DNA from: Chelonoidis abingdonii
Taxonomy: Eukaryota; Chordata; Testudines; Testudinidae
Reading direction: 5' to 3'
Assembly (NCBI RefSeq): GCF_003597395.2
Contig: NC_133771.1
Coordinates: 137,700,679-137,764,678, forward strand
Length of the DNA: 64,000 bases
Part shown: positions 1 through 13,040 of the stretch, in pieces
Layout: each line of letters starts with the position of its first letter
Position numbering within the stretch: the stretch's first letter is position 1
Program-made: the position numbers and the translations under genes
The notes under the pieces: model-generated
What the model was told of the DNA's origin: nothing
Seen by the model: only the letters and a program-made list of their open reading frames with translations
Database searches by the model: none

Positions 1-107
1 AAGAAAGACTGCTGAACTCGAATTAATATGCAAATTAGATACAATTAACTCAGGCTTAAACAGAGACTAGGAATGGTTGGGTCATTACACTAATTGAATT
101 TATTTCC

Positions 108-420
108 CTATGATAAGTTCTCCTCACACCTTCTATGGGTCATCTCAATTATCACTTCAAAAGTTTTTTTTTCTTCTGCTGATGATAGCTCATCTCAATT
201 GATTAGACTCTTCCTGTTGGTATGCGTACTTCCAGCTTTTCATGTTCTCTGTATGTATAAATATTTCCTGTCTGTGTGTTCCACTTTATGCATCCGAAGA
301 AGTGAGCTGTAGCTAACGAAAGCTCAAGCTGAAATAAATTCGTTAGTCTCTAAGGTGCCACAAGTACTGCTGTTCTTTTTGTGGATACAGACTAACATAG
401 CTGCTACTCTGAAACTTGCC
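108..420 (+). repeat. Penelope-like terminal repeat (pLTR-type)
   Basis: This matches my memory of a very abundant turtle repeat that ends with GTTAGTCTCTAAGGTGCCAC and a block reading ACAGACTAACATAGCTGCTA. At 294-318 it has CCGAAGA, a stem (GTGAGCT/AGCTAAC), then GAAAGC. This is the layout of the minimal hammerhead motif known from Penelope-like elements, but U in CUGANGA is C here. The Penelope assignment is inference. Confidence 0.5.
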
Positions 421-743
421 TTTTAAAGTTTCTCTAAATAAATATCAACAATCTTAGCAGACAGTTGGCAAGATGTTAGAAGGCTTATTGCATGCTGCAC
501 TGTGGAGCTATCTAGTTTTAAAGAGCAAATGACTTATATTGAAAGAACATTCTTTAGAGCTTAGTAAGAGGTTTGAACCACATCAACATTAGAAATCAAT
601 AAGCCAACAAACCGTGGACTACTGAGGTCATGGTTAATAAAGAAGGACTTCAGTTTTATTTTTATTTCCTACTCTTGATCTAATCCTTTGACCTCAATTT
701 TAAGACAGTGTCTGGGTATAATTCACCATTCTACATATAAAGG

Positions 744-842
744 GATTGATTCTCTTCTCACTTGCACCAGGTTTACATTATTCATTGATTTTAGTGGAGT
801 TAACTCCCGATTTCCACCAGTGTCACAGAAGAATCAGACCTC
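744..842. repeat. Short palindromic MITE-like repeat
   Basis: Begins GATTGATTCTCTTCTCACTT and ends with an imperfect inverted counterpart (AGAAGAATCAGACC), with TAGTGGAGTTAACTCC near the middle. I recognise the pattern as a common amniote palindromic repeat without knowing its name. Confidence 0.4.
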
Positions 843-1149
843 AATTTTTTAAAAAGAATAAAATCAATGCACCAGTTATACAGCAGATGTCTCAAGCAGT
901 GTGTCACAAAAAGCGGGCTTAACTAACAATGCTATTTAGAGCAGTTCTGACTAAATGATGAGACAGGTCCCACCTGTAATGCCTGAGTAAGGTATGTACA
1001 GATGACCCAGTGGCTGTCCTACTGAGCTGCGTGGCAGATGCCCCCTTGTCCAAAAACCTGGACTGGAATTGGGGTGATGGCTTTTCACTAACTGTAGGCA
1101 AGGACTTCTGACCTGAATATAGACCAACAGAATGCAGACCAAGATTTTC

Positions 1150-1262
1150 AAAACATTAGGGCCTAAAATTTAGGCTCCTAAATCATATTTAAGCATCTAA
1201 ACATGACCTAATTTTCAAAGTGCTGAGCACTCAGCAGCTCCTATTTTTATAACAGGAGCTAC
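1150..1262. repeat. Ancient 'taggcacctaa'-type repeat fragment
   Basis: Contains TTTAGGCTCCTAAAT, AATTTTCAAAGTGCTGAGCAC and CAGCAGCTCC, the hallmarks of an old palindromic repeat that recurs at 14605-14725 and 36730-36893. Class unknown. Confidence 0.4.
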
Positions 1263-1397
1263 AGTGTATAGGAGAGCAGGACAGGACATTAGTACCTTGC
1301 CATATGAAGATGCTTGAAAACTGGTAGTAGGTTGAGTCCATTTTCTGTTGTGTGCTAAGTATATCAAACTCCCTTGGGCCTACTCAGCCTTCCAAGC

Positions 1398-2320
1398 TGT
1401 CATAAACAGATAGTAAAGGGTTAACAAGTCCAGTAAACCTGGCTAACACCTGACCAGAGGACCAATCAGGAGACAAGATACCTTCAAATCTCGGTGGAGG
1501 GAAGCCTTTGTTTGTGCTTGCTGGGGTTTTTTCTTTGTTCTCTCTGGGTTCTGAGAGGGACCAGACATGTAAGCAAGATATCTCAAGTTTCTGAAACAGC
1601 CTCTTCTGTTCAATTTAGTACAGTACCAGTTAGAAAGGCGGTTTAGTCTTTTTGTTTGTTTTCTTTATTTGCAAATGTGTATTTGCTGGAAAGGATTGTA
1701 TCTCTGTTGTTGCAACTTGTATTTGTGCTGGGGAGATTCTCCTGGTGTCTATAAGCTGAAAAGACCCTGTAACATTTCCCATCTTGATTTTACTAAGACA
1801 ACTTTTACTTTTTTTCTTTCGTTATTAAAAGCTTTTCTTTTTAAGAACCTGATTGATTTTTGGTTATCTTGTGCAAGACCCAGGGGAGGAGTCTGCACTC
1901 ACCAGGGAATTGGTGGGAAGAAGGAGAGAAGCGGGAGGAAAAGCCTGATCTCTCTTGTGTTAGATTACTCTCTCTCTCTCAGGGAGAGTCTGGGACAGGG
2001 AGAGAAGCGGGGGAAGTGAATTTCCTCCTGTTTTAAGATTCAAGGAGTTGAATCACAGGGATCTTCCAGTGTTACCCAGGGAGGGGAGAATCTGGGAGGA
2101 AGAAAGGAGGGGGAATGGGTTATTTCCCTTTGTTGTGAGACCCAAGGGGTTTTGGTCTTGGGGTCCCAGGAAGGGTTTGGGAGCCAGAAAAGTTGCCCAA
2201 GCACTATAGTTTTTGGGTGGTGGCAGCTCTATCATTTCTAAGCAAGTAATTAAGCTTAGGGGGGTTCATGCTGGTACCCCATCTTTTGGACACTAAGGTT
2301 CAGAGTAGGGGTTCATACCA
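1398..2320 (+). repeat. Solo LTR of an endogenous-retrovirus-like element
   Basis: Starts TGTCATAAACAG and carries a 3' half with ATTAAAAGCTTTTC followed by CTGATTGATT, as in turtle ERV-type LTRs I recall. It ends near TTCATACCA. CCAAGC occurs on both sides (1392-1397 and 2318-2323), which may be the target duplication, though the exact 3' end is ambiguous by a few bases. No gag/pol and no second LTR are seen nearby, so it is a solo LTR. The open frame at 1669-2019 inside it is not a gene. Confidence 0.6.
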
Positions 2321-2323
2321 AGC

Positions 2324-4409
2324 CATCAAGTTGTAGGAAAGGGATCAGGCCCTGGGAAAGAAAGGAAGGTTTATTATGTTACAAAACTATGTCAGAGACA
2401 GGGATCAAGAAGGATTACTTTGCTCACCCTGATTATTATCCTGCTTTGGTGCCCAGAAGTAGATGTGAAGAGGGAAGGAGGAAAGGAGAACAGCCCCAGC
2501 ACTTTAGAGCTATGCAGTCATAGGACAGTCAATAGCAGTACATTTCATCTATGGGCTGGTTACAAACTCATTGATCAAGGGACAACCTTGTGGCTGGCAA
2601 ATTTCCTGGAGGACATGTGGCTGGAGGCTGCATTCCTCCAGCACTCACTGAAATATGCTTCATGGAATGTTCGTGGACTTTTTCTCCTTGTACAGGAGGG
2701 GAGTAGCTCTTGTTGAAGAGGGGGAGGCATTGCTTGCTAGGGGTTACATAAGAGCATCCGCCACCCGCAAAGGAACCTACATATTCAAAGCTTTAGAAAT
2801 TCAGGATTTTTCAGTGCAAATAAGGCTCAGATTTTCATGAGTGATATTTCTTAGTAAAAAATGACCAACTATATTAATTCTGAACCCAAAGGGGGACGAT
2901 GGTATTAGTAATTGTGGGGAGCTATGCTGATGGCTAGTAATTAAACATTAACACCACCACGGAGTCACGTTTTATTCAGTGAGTGATAATACCAGTCTCT
3001 CCAATAGTCAAGCACATTGCCAAGCTGATCAAAATGGAAATAAAGCTTAGAGGTTCACTGCTTCTCAAGTTTCTAAATTTGGGGGTCAGTTTGGTGAAGC
3101 ACCCCACTGTTAGGAAGCTTATACCCAAACTGTCTGAACATCATGGATCTGCAAAGCTTGGCTGAAAATCTTGACAGATTTCTGGTCAGGTTTATACTCA
3201 TGAGACAATCACTTTTCTTTGGTTATTTTAACAATTCTTCTTCTGTCTGGAATCCAGATGGGCACACAAAACAGAACAATTGAAATTAATATTTCAAAGC
3301 TCAAAAAAGCGATGGAGTTCTGGGCATCAATGTATCCATTACTAATGAAAATTCCCCTCGTCCCCTCAGGATTGCCACTGATATATTGCTAGTGTACTAC
3401 ATTTAAAATATACTGGTGAGAATGATGCAATGTTTTTCTTAATCTCCATCCGCTTTTCTCAGACAGATTATTTTTGCTTCTGACTGATGTCCAGAGCCAA
3501 GGACACCTGAATTGGTATCAGTTCATTTGATAATGCTCCATTTGTGATGATTGGAGAAGGCCTGTCTGCTTCTTTTATGCTTTTGAGATTTCATAATTTG
3601 ATTTTGTGAAGCAGGGGATTAGGAAGAGTCCACCAAACATTTATTTTATTCTTTTTGTCAGCAAGAGTTCATTCCACTTTGGACAATGCCAATGTGATCA
3701 TTACTGTATAAAAAATATGGTACGTAGAACAGGAAAGCAGCCTTTAAATACTCTTCTTTTGTGGAAGAAGACGACCTATACCTTATTCAAAACTGTTTCC
3801 CAAGAGAAGTCAATAAAATAAACAGGATTCAGACACAAATATGTTACCTTTGGATAATTTCTAAAAGGAAAGGATAGAGGGATTTGGTCTATTCATCTTC
3901 TCCATTCAATTCTAATTAGCTGCAGCAGCTTGCACTGCTGTTCACTCAGCTTTAAAGAAAGAAAAGCAAAAAACCCAACCCCTTTTTTCCTTTCATTGAT
4001 CTTCCCTGAACAAGATTTCAGGAATCCCACTTGAAGCAGTACTTTTGGAAATTCATGCTCTAAACTAATTTCTTTGGTTTATGAGTAAATTTGATACAGT
4101 GGATTCTCAGACTTGTACATTTGAAAAGATAGTGAATGATTTAGGAGCCAATTAGAAGGTGGGATTAAGATTTTGCAATGTTAGAAAGAAAGCACAAAAT
4201 CTCTTAATGGTGTCCTTATTGAAGGTAACACTCTGCTCTATTCTAAAATAGGAACTACAGAGAATGTTAATCCTGTATTGACAGAATAGGAGGGCAATGA
4301 TCACAAAATATTTAGACCCTATCTCACTTGATTATCCTTTTAATTTTAAATCCTTACCTCACAGGTTCCTTGTTCTGACTGATTTCACAGAACCATTACT
4401 GGTACCTTT
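2324..4409. other. Unique-looking intergenic DNA
   Basis: No gene, RNA or recognisable repeat seen. Short open frames here lack any protein-like character. Confidence 0.5.
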
Positions 4410-4417
4410 GCATAAAG

Positions 4418-5049
4418 CAGGTCTGCACAACATGCGGCCTGCGTGGGCTCACCGTATGGCCTGTGGGGGGTAAGTAGGTGGGCTTACTGTGCGGCCCATG
4501 GGGGGTGAGTAAGCAAACGGTGGGTGAGGGAGTGGGGCTGAAGAGGTGGACAGGCAATGGCGAGGGGAGCTGAGATGGCGAGCTACGAGTCGGTGGCTGA
4601 CCTGTTCTACTGATCTGGTCTGGCTCCCATCTCTCTCCAAGGGTTGCAGCTGTCTGGAGGTGCTGCCTTCCTCAGTCACACCTCATTCATTCAACAGGGC
4701 AATTGATTACAAAGTGGGGGGAAGATCTTATTCTACTAGCAAAAAGACATTTTTCTTTTACCTTAATTATACTACCTTAGGGACCTGCTATAACATATTA
4801 CCAAGGTTCAACATCACTGTTTTGGTGCAGCAGCGCTAGAGGAGGAGGGTTTGTTTTCGTGGGGTGGGCAGTGCTGGGGGTGGGGAGTATTTCATGGGGG
4901 CTGGGCGACACTGTAGGGGTATTGTGTTTCGGGAGGGCTTGGTGGCACGGGGGGGAAGAGGTCGGCAGGGCCGGGGCTTGGGGGTCAGCCCTCAGCTGTT
5001 TTCTTTGGAGTAATATGGCCCTCACCGCTTTACGAGTTGTGCAGGCCTG
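4418..5049. mobile_element. hAT MITE with perfect 8-bp target duplication
   Basis: A GC-rich 632-bp element with inverted ends CAGGTCTGCACAAC and GTTGTGCAGGCCTG. It is flanked by the exact 8-bp direct repeat GCATAAAG (4410-4417 and 5050-5057). Eight-base duplications and CAG...CTG ends are typical of hAT transposons. There is no transposase, so it is non-autonomous. Confidence 0.85.
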
Positions 5050-5057
5050 GCATAAAG

Positions 5058-6455
5058 AAAGAGTGAGATTAAGATCTCTTTTCTGATAAAGTAGATTCTG
5101 GGATTTAAAAAGGGGCATATTGTCTCCCACTTTTGCAGAAACCACTCAGCCACAGGAAACCTTTGGACAGTGGAGGCAGAATTTGTGTCTTTGGGGTTCA
5201 AGACAAGCTCTTTTTCCAACTAAACTTGATGGTGGTAGACCAGAAAAAAAGAAAAGGGACAAATTGATTGGAGATAATGTAGATGGTTCTGATGCTTTCA
5301 AATTAAATAATTTCCACGTTTCATTAAGCCTTTTGGGTATCAGTGCTAGCATATTTATTGTAAAGAGCACAGTAATTGTTACATGCTTCTCAGTGAAGAA
5401 AATATAGTCAAACGTTCCAATGGAACAGGTTTTAGAGAAGTAATTTTCAACACCTTAAACAACTGCTTCTCCAAACAGCTAGATATAGGGCATATAAGAG
5501 GAATACACAGGAGCTGGTTCAAGAAGTAGACATAACTTAGGCACTAAATAATAATGACCATAATATGATTAAGTTGTACATCCTCAGAAAGAGAAATCAC
5601 ACCAAAAATAGCGCTGCATCACTATCTTTACAAAAGAGAATTTTAATAAAATATTAATATGTAAGCAAGTTCTGTAGTTGCCACAAGGGTATTATGAGAT
5701 CATGAATGGGAAGTGGGATAGTCCATGTGGTCATGAATGGGTGGGCAGGTGCCCCCAGAAGACAATCTCTGTATTAAACTATTATTCACATTATCACACA
5801 TTTAGGACGGAAGCAAAAACAATTTTGTGGTCTCATTGTAGCCGCTATTAGACATTTGTTCACATTACCAAAACAGCACAAAGTTTGGCATAGACGATTG
5901 ATTTCTGTTCAACACTGGAATTCTGCAGGTCAGCACTGAGGTGCTGGGAAGGTTTTGTTGGTAGTATGGCTGCCTCTTGCTTGCTAGCGTTTAGTCTGTC
6001 ATTTTCCTGAGCACGAAGTTCCTCTGAAAAGATGATTGAAAAGAGTAAAGAATCAAATCTCTATCTTTAAATGCATCCAATCTCTACCTCAAATCTAGAA
6101 TAAGGTTTGTGGTAAAATTGATAGATTGCTCATCTCATTAAACATTTAAGGCCAGATTGTGAACCACTTCTCTCTTGTGGCAAGCAGTTACTCAAGTAGA
6201 TTCATTTACTGTGGCAGCACATGATGGAATGATTATTGAGAGTTACAATCAAAGTAAGGAGGTCACAATCCTTGAGTGACTTATCAGTTTTGGGAACAAA
6301 ATATTCAAGTGTTTGAGACCAGAAGGGAGAGAGAGAGAAGAAATCTGTTTGCCAAGCTTCTTTTGCACAGTTAATTATCTTAGTTATTTTAGCAGCTGAA
6401 AACAGGACTTAGTATATATACACACTATATCCCGCTAATATGTTATCTAAAAAGT
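5058..6455. other. Downstream flank of SIPA1L1, nothing recognised
   Basis: AT-rich DNA without recognised coding sequence or repeat. It could hold a longer 3'UTR than the one annotated. Confidence 0.4.
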
Positions 6456-6461
6456 TTTATT
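6456..6461 (-). promoter_or_regulatory. Candidate distal poly(A) signal AATAAA
   Basis: A second AATAAA on the gene strand, about 2.3 kb past the stop codon. I favour it slightly as the distal end from the usual 3'UTR size in this gene; use is not shown. Confidence 0.35.
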
Positions 6462-7739
6462 AACTATTATACAAACTCAATATTACCTCTCCAGCAAAAG
6501 CTCTTTCTTTGAGTTCACTTCAGTTAGCACAGCTTCCAAAGACGACAAGCCTCTCTTGAAGGCACATTTTACTGACAAATTGTGAAGGTTGTACAGTCTG
6601 TGATTTGGCAAGGTCTCCAGCCCAGATGGGTTTACTAATGACTTTTGTAAGGTGTTTAAATCAGATTCTAGTGAAACACATGACTGCCATGTTTAATTAC
6701 GCTAACTTAATGGAGCTTTTTGCCAGACATTGCCCAGCATATTAGAATCAGAGTTATTGCTAAAAAAGTACCGGGACTCAGAATGCAGTTCCATTCTTCT
6801 CCTCTTCCTCCCCTCCCCAACCCCAATTTCACTAGTAAATTGTGATATTGAAATTTTGGCCAAAGCCTTGATTTTCTCTGCCCAAAGATGATTTTTTCTA
6901 TTGTTCATCCAAACAACATTTTAGCAGAGACAGATATTTGTTCCACTTCAGAAAACATAATTTGGCCCACACAGTACATAATAGTGGATGAAGAATAATT
7001 TGTATCAGCTGAGTTTACGTACTGAAAGCTTTGAGAGCTTTTACATTAGGCTTTAAATTTCACTTTATATATTCACTTAGAAACCATTTCTTGTGCCTAT
7101 GCTTTCAATATCACAGTCTCAAACTGGTTTCTTCTTGGCAGACTAACATCAAAGGGGCTCGTTAGCTTCAATTCATTTCATACAATTGCACCTTTCCAGT
7201 AGATATTAAGGATAGTACTATATGTGGAATTGCAGCAAAAGATGATGAACATAAAATAGGCTAAGCTATCATCAGCATGCTTTCCTATCTCGCAGATGCT
7301 AACAACATAATCAAATCTTTGATTGCACACATTAAAGATAACAGGCTATCTGGCATTAAGGTAACTTTTCAAAATACTTGATGCCTTTTGAGTGATTTCT
7401 CTATATTTCTCCTTGGTATAGTGATAGCTTTTTTAGGTCAATACACATATAAGTAGCTGGATAGTTTTTGCTCCCTGAACAGAATAGATACCTGTCAGGT
7501 ATAGATCAGATCACATCAAAAATGGCATCAGCTTCATGGCCTGATCCTGAGAAGTGAATGGAAGCTATGCATGCTTAGATTTTCTCAGGATCAGAACATA
7601 AATGTAAGATCACAGATCAACACATATGTGCACATGACATTCACAGTGGACTGAGCAGAAACCTAAACTATGGACAGTGGAACTGGATGTGTGCTGTATC
7701 ATGAAAAACTGAAATTTTTTGAAGTTTATATTTTTAACG

Positions 7740-7745
7740 TTTATT
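7740..7745 (-). promoter_or_regulatory. Candidate poly(A) signal AATAAA
   Basis: TTTATT on the plus strand is AATAAA on the gene strand, about 1.05 kb past the stop. It sits in an A/T-rich context; use is not shown. Confidence 0.35.
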
Positions 7746-8796
7746 AAAAAAGCAAAATGTATGTTCATCTCAAATGAAACAGTTAAAAATGTTAAAGCAT
7801 ACAAATAGTGTACTAGCAGCATCCAATCATTAGAATTTTCTAGAATTCCTCAGTACAGTCTCAGCAAGCTAAAAATATTACAGCTCGCAACCAACTGTCT
7901 TCACCATAGTGCAGATAAAACAAAAACTTTATAAAATTAACAACTGAAGGTTAAATAAGCTTAAATAAAGGTGTTAAATACAAGACACTTGATCAAAGCC
8001 TCTGTACAAATAAATGGATTTGACATTGTACAAGTGATTGGCTGGCTCACACCATACATGATTTTAATAGTTAAGCAGTATAACTGTTTTAGCTGAACAT
8101 CAACTATACAAAATTATCTGAAGTTGGAGAGGGCTAACCCAGTGAGCCATTTACAAGGCATGTGTATCTTTAGAAAAATCAGAACATTGTTTATATTCAG
8201 GCACCATTTGTTCCTGCAAATAAATAATCTCTAATGTATCTGCATCCAAACTAGTGTTAAACACATCAGTGCTAACGTTTTATAAACACAGCTTTGTGAC
8301 TATTCACTATACCTCCATTCTTATTGCTATGACAATGTGACTGTGGAAATAAACTACTGTACATACAAAAAATAGAGCACCTTTTAAACATTAAGGTATA
8401 TGTCTGATTATTCTTTTTATCTTACAATACTGAAGCCCAAGTTACTGTAAATTGCTTTAAACATCTTCTCCAGAGGACCTGAAATACAGGAAATAAAACC
8501 CAAAACGTTCCTCTTCAGGCAACCCCAACCCAGAGCATCTTCTAAAAATGTCTAAAATGACACCAAGAATTTTACATTCATCTTCACACAAACAAATGTC
8601 TGCTATTCTCTGCTTTTTTCAAAGGAATACAAAGATAGATCCACATGGCCCTCAGTCTTGTTCAAGTGAATAGAGGTGGGCAGAGAATACAGCAGAAACA
8701 TCTAAAATGGATTGTGAACACAATGAAATAATATTTCGCTAATTCAAAAATACAGCTGTTATGCAGTTCAAATAGTGCTTTCCAGGGGTTTAGACA

Positions 8797-8943
8797 TTAG
8801 GATTTCTTGTCTATGGTATTGAAAAACCATTCTGTGAATTTTCTTAGTTGAGCAGCTGCTGTCTGAGACTCCTCCTGAAGTCTCATGTTATCTTGTCTCA
8901 AATGCTGGACCTCAGCTTGGAGAACAGCTTTGTCTTGTTTTTC
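8797..8943 (-). CDS. SIPA1L1: SIPA1L1 last coding exon, coiled coil and stop
   Basis: This terminal coding exon follows acceptor TTAACCAG and starts in phase 0. It encodes 48 residues: [20 protein letters not shown], then [20 protein letters not shown] and FNTIDKKS, followed by TAA at 8799-8797. Heptad leucines ([19 protein letters not shown]) continue the zipper begun in the previous exon. The C-terminus [13 protein letters not shown] is typical of SIPA1L1; my recollection is that SIPA1L2 ends differently. The 3'UTR follows directly on the minus strand toward lower coordinates. Confidence 0.95.
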   Translation of the reverse strand, partial: EKQDKAVLQAEVQHLRQDNMRLQEESQTAAAQLRKFTEWFFNTIDKKS

Positions 8944-10394
8944 CTGGTTAATAAAAAATAGAAGTTGAACAAAGTGAGTAGCCAGGATGACATTTTTGTG
9001 CTCCTATTTTTAAAACGAGTCACAGAGTTCTGTTTAACTTTAGCTCCCTAAATCCATTGTGACAGCTATTGAACTGTAAGCTGAATCCCCAAATTTGCTG
9101 CAATGTTGTACTTAAGAAGATCACATTGCAGGCTAAAAATAAAACTAAACGCAATTTCTGTATGAGAATTCTAGAACCCACTTCCTGTATAACACAGATT
9201 TGAGCACTAAAAAGTTATTCTACAGTTCAGATTAGACTCATCCCTAAAAGTAGGGACTTACAAATTGTGAAACCTCTCAAATCGGTTTTCCCAAAGAAAA
9301 GATTCAAGATCAGAGAATTAACAAGTGATACAGAAGAATTCAAGTCACAAGGATTTGATTTCACAAATACAAAGCTAATGCAAAATGTTTGGCTTCAATC
9401 ATTTCCCTCTAATGGTTTATTTCATCACTAAAAGCAATATGTGGCCTGTTGCTTAACAGACATGGCAGCCAAGTTCCTGTTTCCAGCTCTGTCACTAACT
9501 CACTGTTTGATTCCAGTCATGCCACAAATCATTCTGTGCCTCAGTTTACTCATCTGCAAGTTGAATACCATACTCCTGGCATACAGTCTCATGGATTGTA
9601 AACAGCTGCACTCACTGCAGGTATGCCTCCTGGTGGCTAGGTCTGAGAATTGGCTTTCACCCCACATGGTGTCCCCATAATTGGTTGCTCATGACTTGGC
9701 GTGCTCCATCTTTTTGACTTGGCTCTCTAGCCAAGTCACTATATAGTCTCCCATTCCAGGGTATCAACTTCCCACCAGACAAGTTGTGTGGATACCATCT
9801 CAGACAGTCTTCTGTTTCACCTCTAGGTACTTCGCCTCTTCCCCATGGTGGGAAGAGGAACCTGGGCCTGCCCACAACTCTGGGTTCCAGCCCAGGGACC
9901 CTATGACTAAAAATGAAGGTCTGCTCAGTTTCTGTTTCTCTGAGCTCCTTCCTACCCCATGTCTCTATCTCCTGGCCTGTCTCTAGATCTACCACTAGAG
10001 TATTATCTGCTCTCCATGGCTACTTCACCCCTCTTGGCCTCTTGTCTGACTCCATAGTCCAGAGCAGGATCCCAGGCTCACTTTCCCCTTGGACTTCCAC
10101 ATTATTCATGACCAACTCGCTTTCCCTCTAGGGAGTGACGGCATGCTCCTTTCCTGCAGCCTCCTCCTGGCCTCATTTCCTGGCTTTATGATCCTATCCC
10201 AGCTTCTCCCACAGCAGCTCTTGATCTGAAGTTAGGTCTCCTCAATCTCCTCCAGGTGCACCATATAAGGTTAAATGCCCTCTTTTTGACCATATTACCC
10301 TGCTCTTTGAAACTCTTGGATGGAAGGTATATAAGTATAGTCATTTCTATTGGAGAGCAATGGAGACATTTAATCCTGATGAAGAGATTTTTAC
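8944..10394 (-). other. SIPA1L1: SIPA1L1 intron (last)
   Basis: GT-AG intron between the two coiled-coil exons. It holds a MIR-like SINE (9475-9612) and a pyrimidine-rich, GC-richer stretch (about 9657-10260) that looks like an unclassified interspersed repeat. No alternative exon was recognised. Confidence 0.8.
9475..9612 (+). repeat. MIR-type SINE
   Basis: GCTCTGTCACTAACTCACTG followed by CTGTGCCTCAGTTTACTCAT and CTGCAAGTTGAATACC, the classic MIR core. Diverged. Confidence 0.7.
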
Positions 10395-10476
10395 CTTTCG
10401 GAGGTCAGTTTGTAGTTGCCGGAGGATCACTTCTAGCTGGTTTACTTTTCCAGTCAGAGTAGATGGAGTGTGCTCC
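10395..10476 (-). CDS. SIPA1L1: SIPA1L1 coding exon (start of leucine zipper)
   Basis: This short 82-bp exon follows acceptor TTTGTAG and ends CGAAAG|GTAAAA in phase 0. One base completes the Gly; 27 codons follow, EHTPSTLTGKVNQLEVILRQ then LQTDLRK. The spacing of Val and Leu (VNQLEVILRQLQTDL) is that of a coiled coil, and the last exon continues it. In SIPA1-like proteins this terminal zipper mediates self-association (family knowledge). Confidence 0.94.
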
Positions 10477-13009
10477 CTACAAAGTAAACAATAACTTCAC
10501 TCTGGAGTTAGTTCAAAATACTTCCTTCCTTAATGTCAATAAAACATACTTTTATAGGGACACATCACAAAAAACAATTGACCCAGGGCCAATTGGGTAT
10601 GTCAGCTGGAAAAAGCAACAATAGACTAGCTCAAGCACGAACCCACTACTGTGATGTTTGAAATACGTTGCTACATCTCACACTAATGAAGCAGAAATGA
10701 AAAATGACTTTAGAAAGGAAGTGCTTCAGATATTACTCTCACATGTATTCACAGTGTAAGTTAACTGTTCAACTAAATAATGCGAAGAGTGCATTTGTGA
10801 ACAAGCTGCTTTCTGATAAGGAACATTAGTAACAAAGCAAATTGCAGCAGCAATGTTATAAACATTTAGGGTTATTTTAGTTCTCTTCTCTGGTCTGCAA
10901 TTGTTCCATTTCAAGTAAAAAGATAAACCAGTGACTTAATGAAGACTAACATTTTGTCTTTAAAGGTCAAATGTACAGAATATAGCCAAAGGTTAATCAA
11001 ATGCATGACTGAGAGAAAATGCAGAGAAGAGCTGTTGTCCTTTGTATGACAGTGAATGCTTTGGGAGACAGTTACATACATATTCACAGATTAAATTAGA
11101 TGTAATGTGAATTATTTCATCTAGATGAGAGAAGCTGAAGAAATATACAAAGCTGAATCAGCTGCTTCATGCAGGTCAGCAAATTGGACAGGTTTGACAA
11201 CACTGAACATGGAATGCCTGCATGCCTTTTTGCTATTCCTAATGCACACTAGCTGGAAGAGGTGATGAGTTTAAAGTCGTTGAGGAGAAACGTGCTTTGC
11301 CATGTAAGTAGATTAATTTGTCTAAAATTGGTATTAAGTAAAAATGACACCCTAATAAGCAAAAAAGACTAAAGTTGCCCCCCTTTCCCTTTTTCCCCCC
11401 ACTCCTCAAGTTGAAAAGCAAAACAAATCAAAGATTTTAAACCAGATATATTCTATTGCTGAAGCCTCCTGTTTTTGAAACCCACAACTCCCTAGTAGAA
11501 AGGATAGAAGCCAGGTGGTAGTCTAGAGCTCCAAGCACTGGACTAGGTGTGAGGCACTAGGGTACTTTGTGGCCCTAAGAAAGTTACAATCTCTCTGCTT
11601 CGTCTGTAAGCAGGGGCTATAGGTTTGCCTGTACTTGTTCTCTGAAGACACACAGCTGCCGTCTTTTCGTGTACCAAGTTATCAGACAGGGAACTCCCAT
11701 CATGCTGAAGACTTAAGCCCCTTGTTCCATCTGGGGCCACTGTATGCCACCCCTGCTGTGCAGAGTTACACAACACCCACTGATCAGTTCCGTCCAAATG
11801 AAAGGTAGAAATAAACAAAGCAAAAGTGTGTTTAAAGAGATGGGTGGGTGGATTGTAACAAAAGATTACAGAACTCAACTTTGAAGGGAGATAAGGTAGT
11901 GAGTGGTGATCTGAAGACCAGATTCTACCCTACCTTAGATACTAATTTCAGGCAGAAAATGTCACATGGCTACCCTGCAAGTCTCCTAGATGGAAACTGG
12001 CCAGGGGTTGGCTGCAAAAGCAGAAATCTCTCGGATGCAATGTAAAGACATATTCAGTCAAAGCTGCAGATCTGCAAAGGCATAGCAATGAAATGTGTAG
12101 AGAGCCATTTAGACATGGTACTCTTGGGAACAAGGGAGCCAATTGTATTTGCTATTAAAGAGGACACAGTAAGCTGCATAGCCTTTGAGCATTTTGTTTG
12201 AAGATGACTGAAGTCCCAGGGGTCATTCTCACACCGAGTTTTTAGAGAAGGACCTGTTAATATGGTAATGTAGATAAGGTAAAAGAACAGATTTTAGTGG
12301 AATTCTTTGGGAAGAAATTAGGAGGTGCTCATAAGCAAGTCTTTTATCTTTAAAGCAGGTTGTATACTGGGTTAGTAGGATCTGACATTCTTTGCTAGAA
12401 GGGGCTGGATTTCCTCTTGCTGAATTTGATAGAAGGAAAACTCTACACAATTTATTCAGAGAAATATTTTTTAACACCATTTGAGAATCCTTCAGGCTGA
12501 TCTTTCAAGGTCGGCATTACCAGAGCACTGGTGACCCGGAGAGGCCTGATGCCTTTCCAGTTCCGTGAACCTTTCAAGGCTCAGAGGTCTCCAAAGAGAT
12601 GCTTGTTGGAGGTGGTTGCCTTGTCTTCTCTAGAGAAGAGCACTTTTTTCTGGCCAAGATTAGAAGTGCTCTGCAGGCAGACACCTACCCCAGCTATTGC
12701 CCACCCAAAAGTCCTTAGGTGCAAAGCTCCTACTGCAGCAGAGTTTTGTAGCTGCAGACCTCCCAACTTCCTGGCTGTCCATGTGCTTTCCACAGTGTAC
12801 ATAAACTTGACAGGAAGGATGTGGATTGAGCAGAGACCCAGCCTCACTGAGGTGCACAAACTTCATTTACTCAGCATCAATGTTCAGCTGCTTTTGAGTG
12901 CTGAAACAGTACCGTACACAACTGCAGAAGAGGATTTACTTTAGTAATTGTCCTTATATCAGTATACCTCACAAGGCAACTACAATGCCTACTTGAGGCA
13001 GAGAGTATC

Positions 13010-13010
<1 letters not shown>

Positions 13011-13036
<26 letters not shown>
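13011..13036. repeat. (TG)n microsatellite
   Basis: Thirteen TG units running into a short CG-rich tail (ACGCGCGC). Confidence 0.95.

Positions 13037-13040
<4 letters not shown>

Larger units (their letters stand above)
6456..8796 (-). other. SIPA1L1: Probable SIPA1L1 3'UTR
   Basis: AT-rich sequence directly after the stop codon with no recognisable repeat, read on the minus strand. Candidate poly(A) signals (AATAAA on the minus strand) lie at 7740-7745 and 6456-6461, giving 3'UTRs of about 1.1 and 2.3 kb. The longer one is closer to what I remember for mammals. The right end is certain, the left end is a guess without transcripts. Confidence 0.5.

Noticed and set aside
1669..2019. Plus-strand open frame of 116 codons
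   Set aside because: Lies within the solo LTR; no gag, pol or env similarity.
12531..12944. Plus-strand open frame of 137 codons
   Set aside because: No recognisable domain, no splice context fitting a gene, overlapping long frames on the other strand; looks like chance in an intron.
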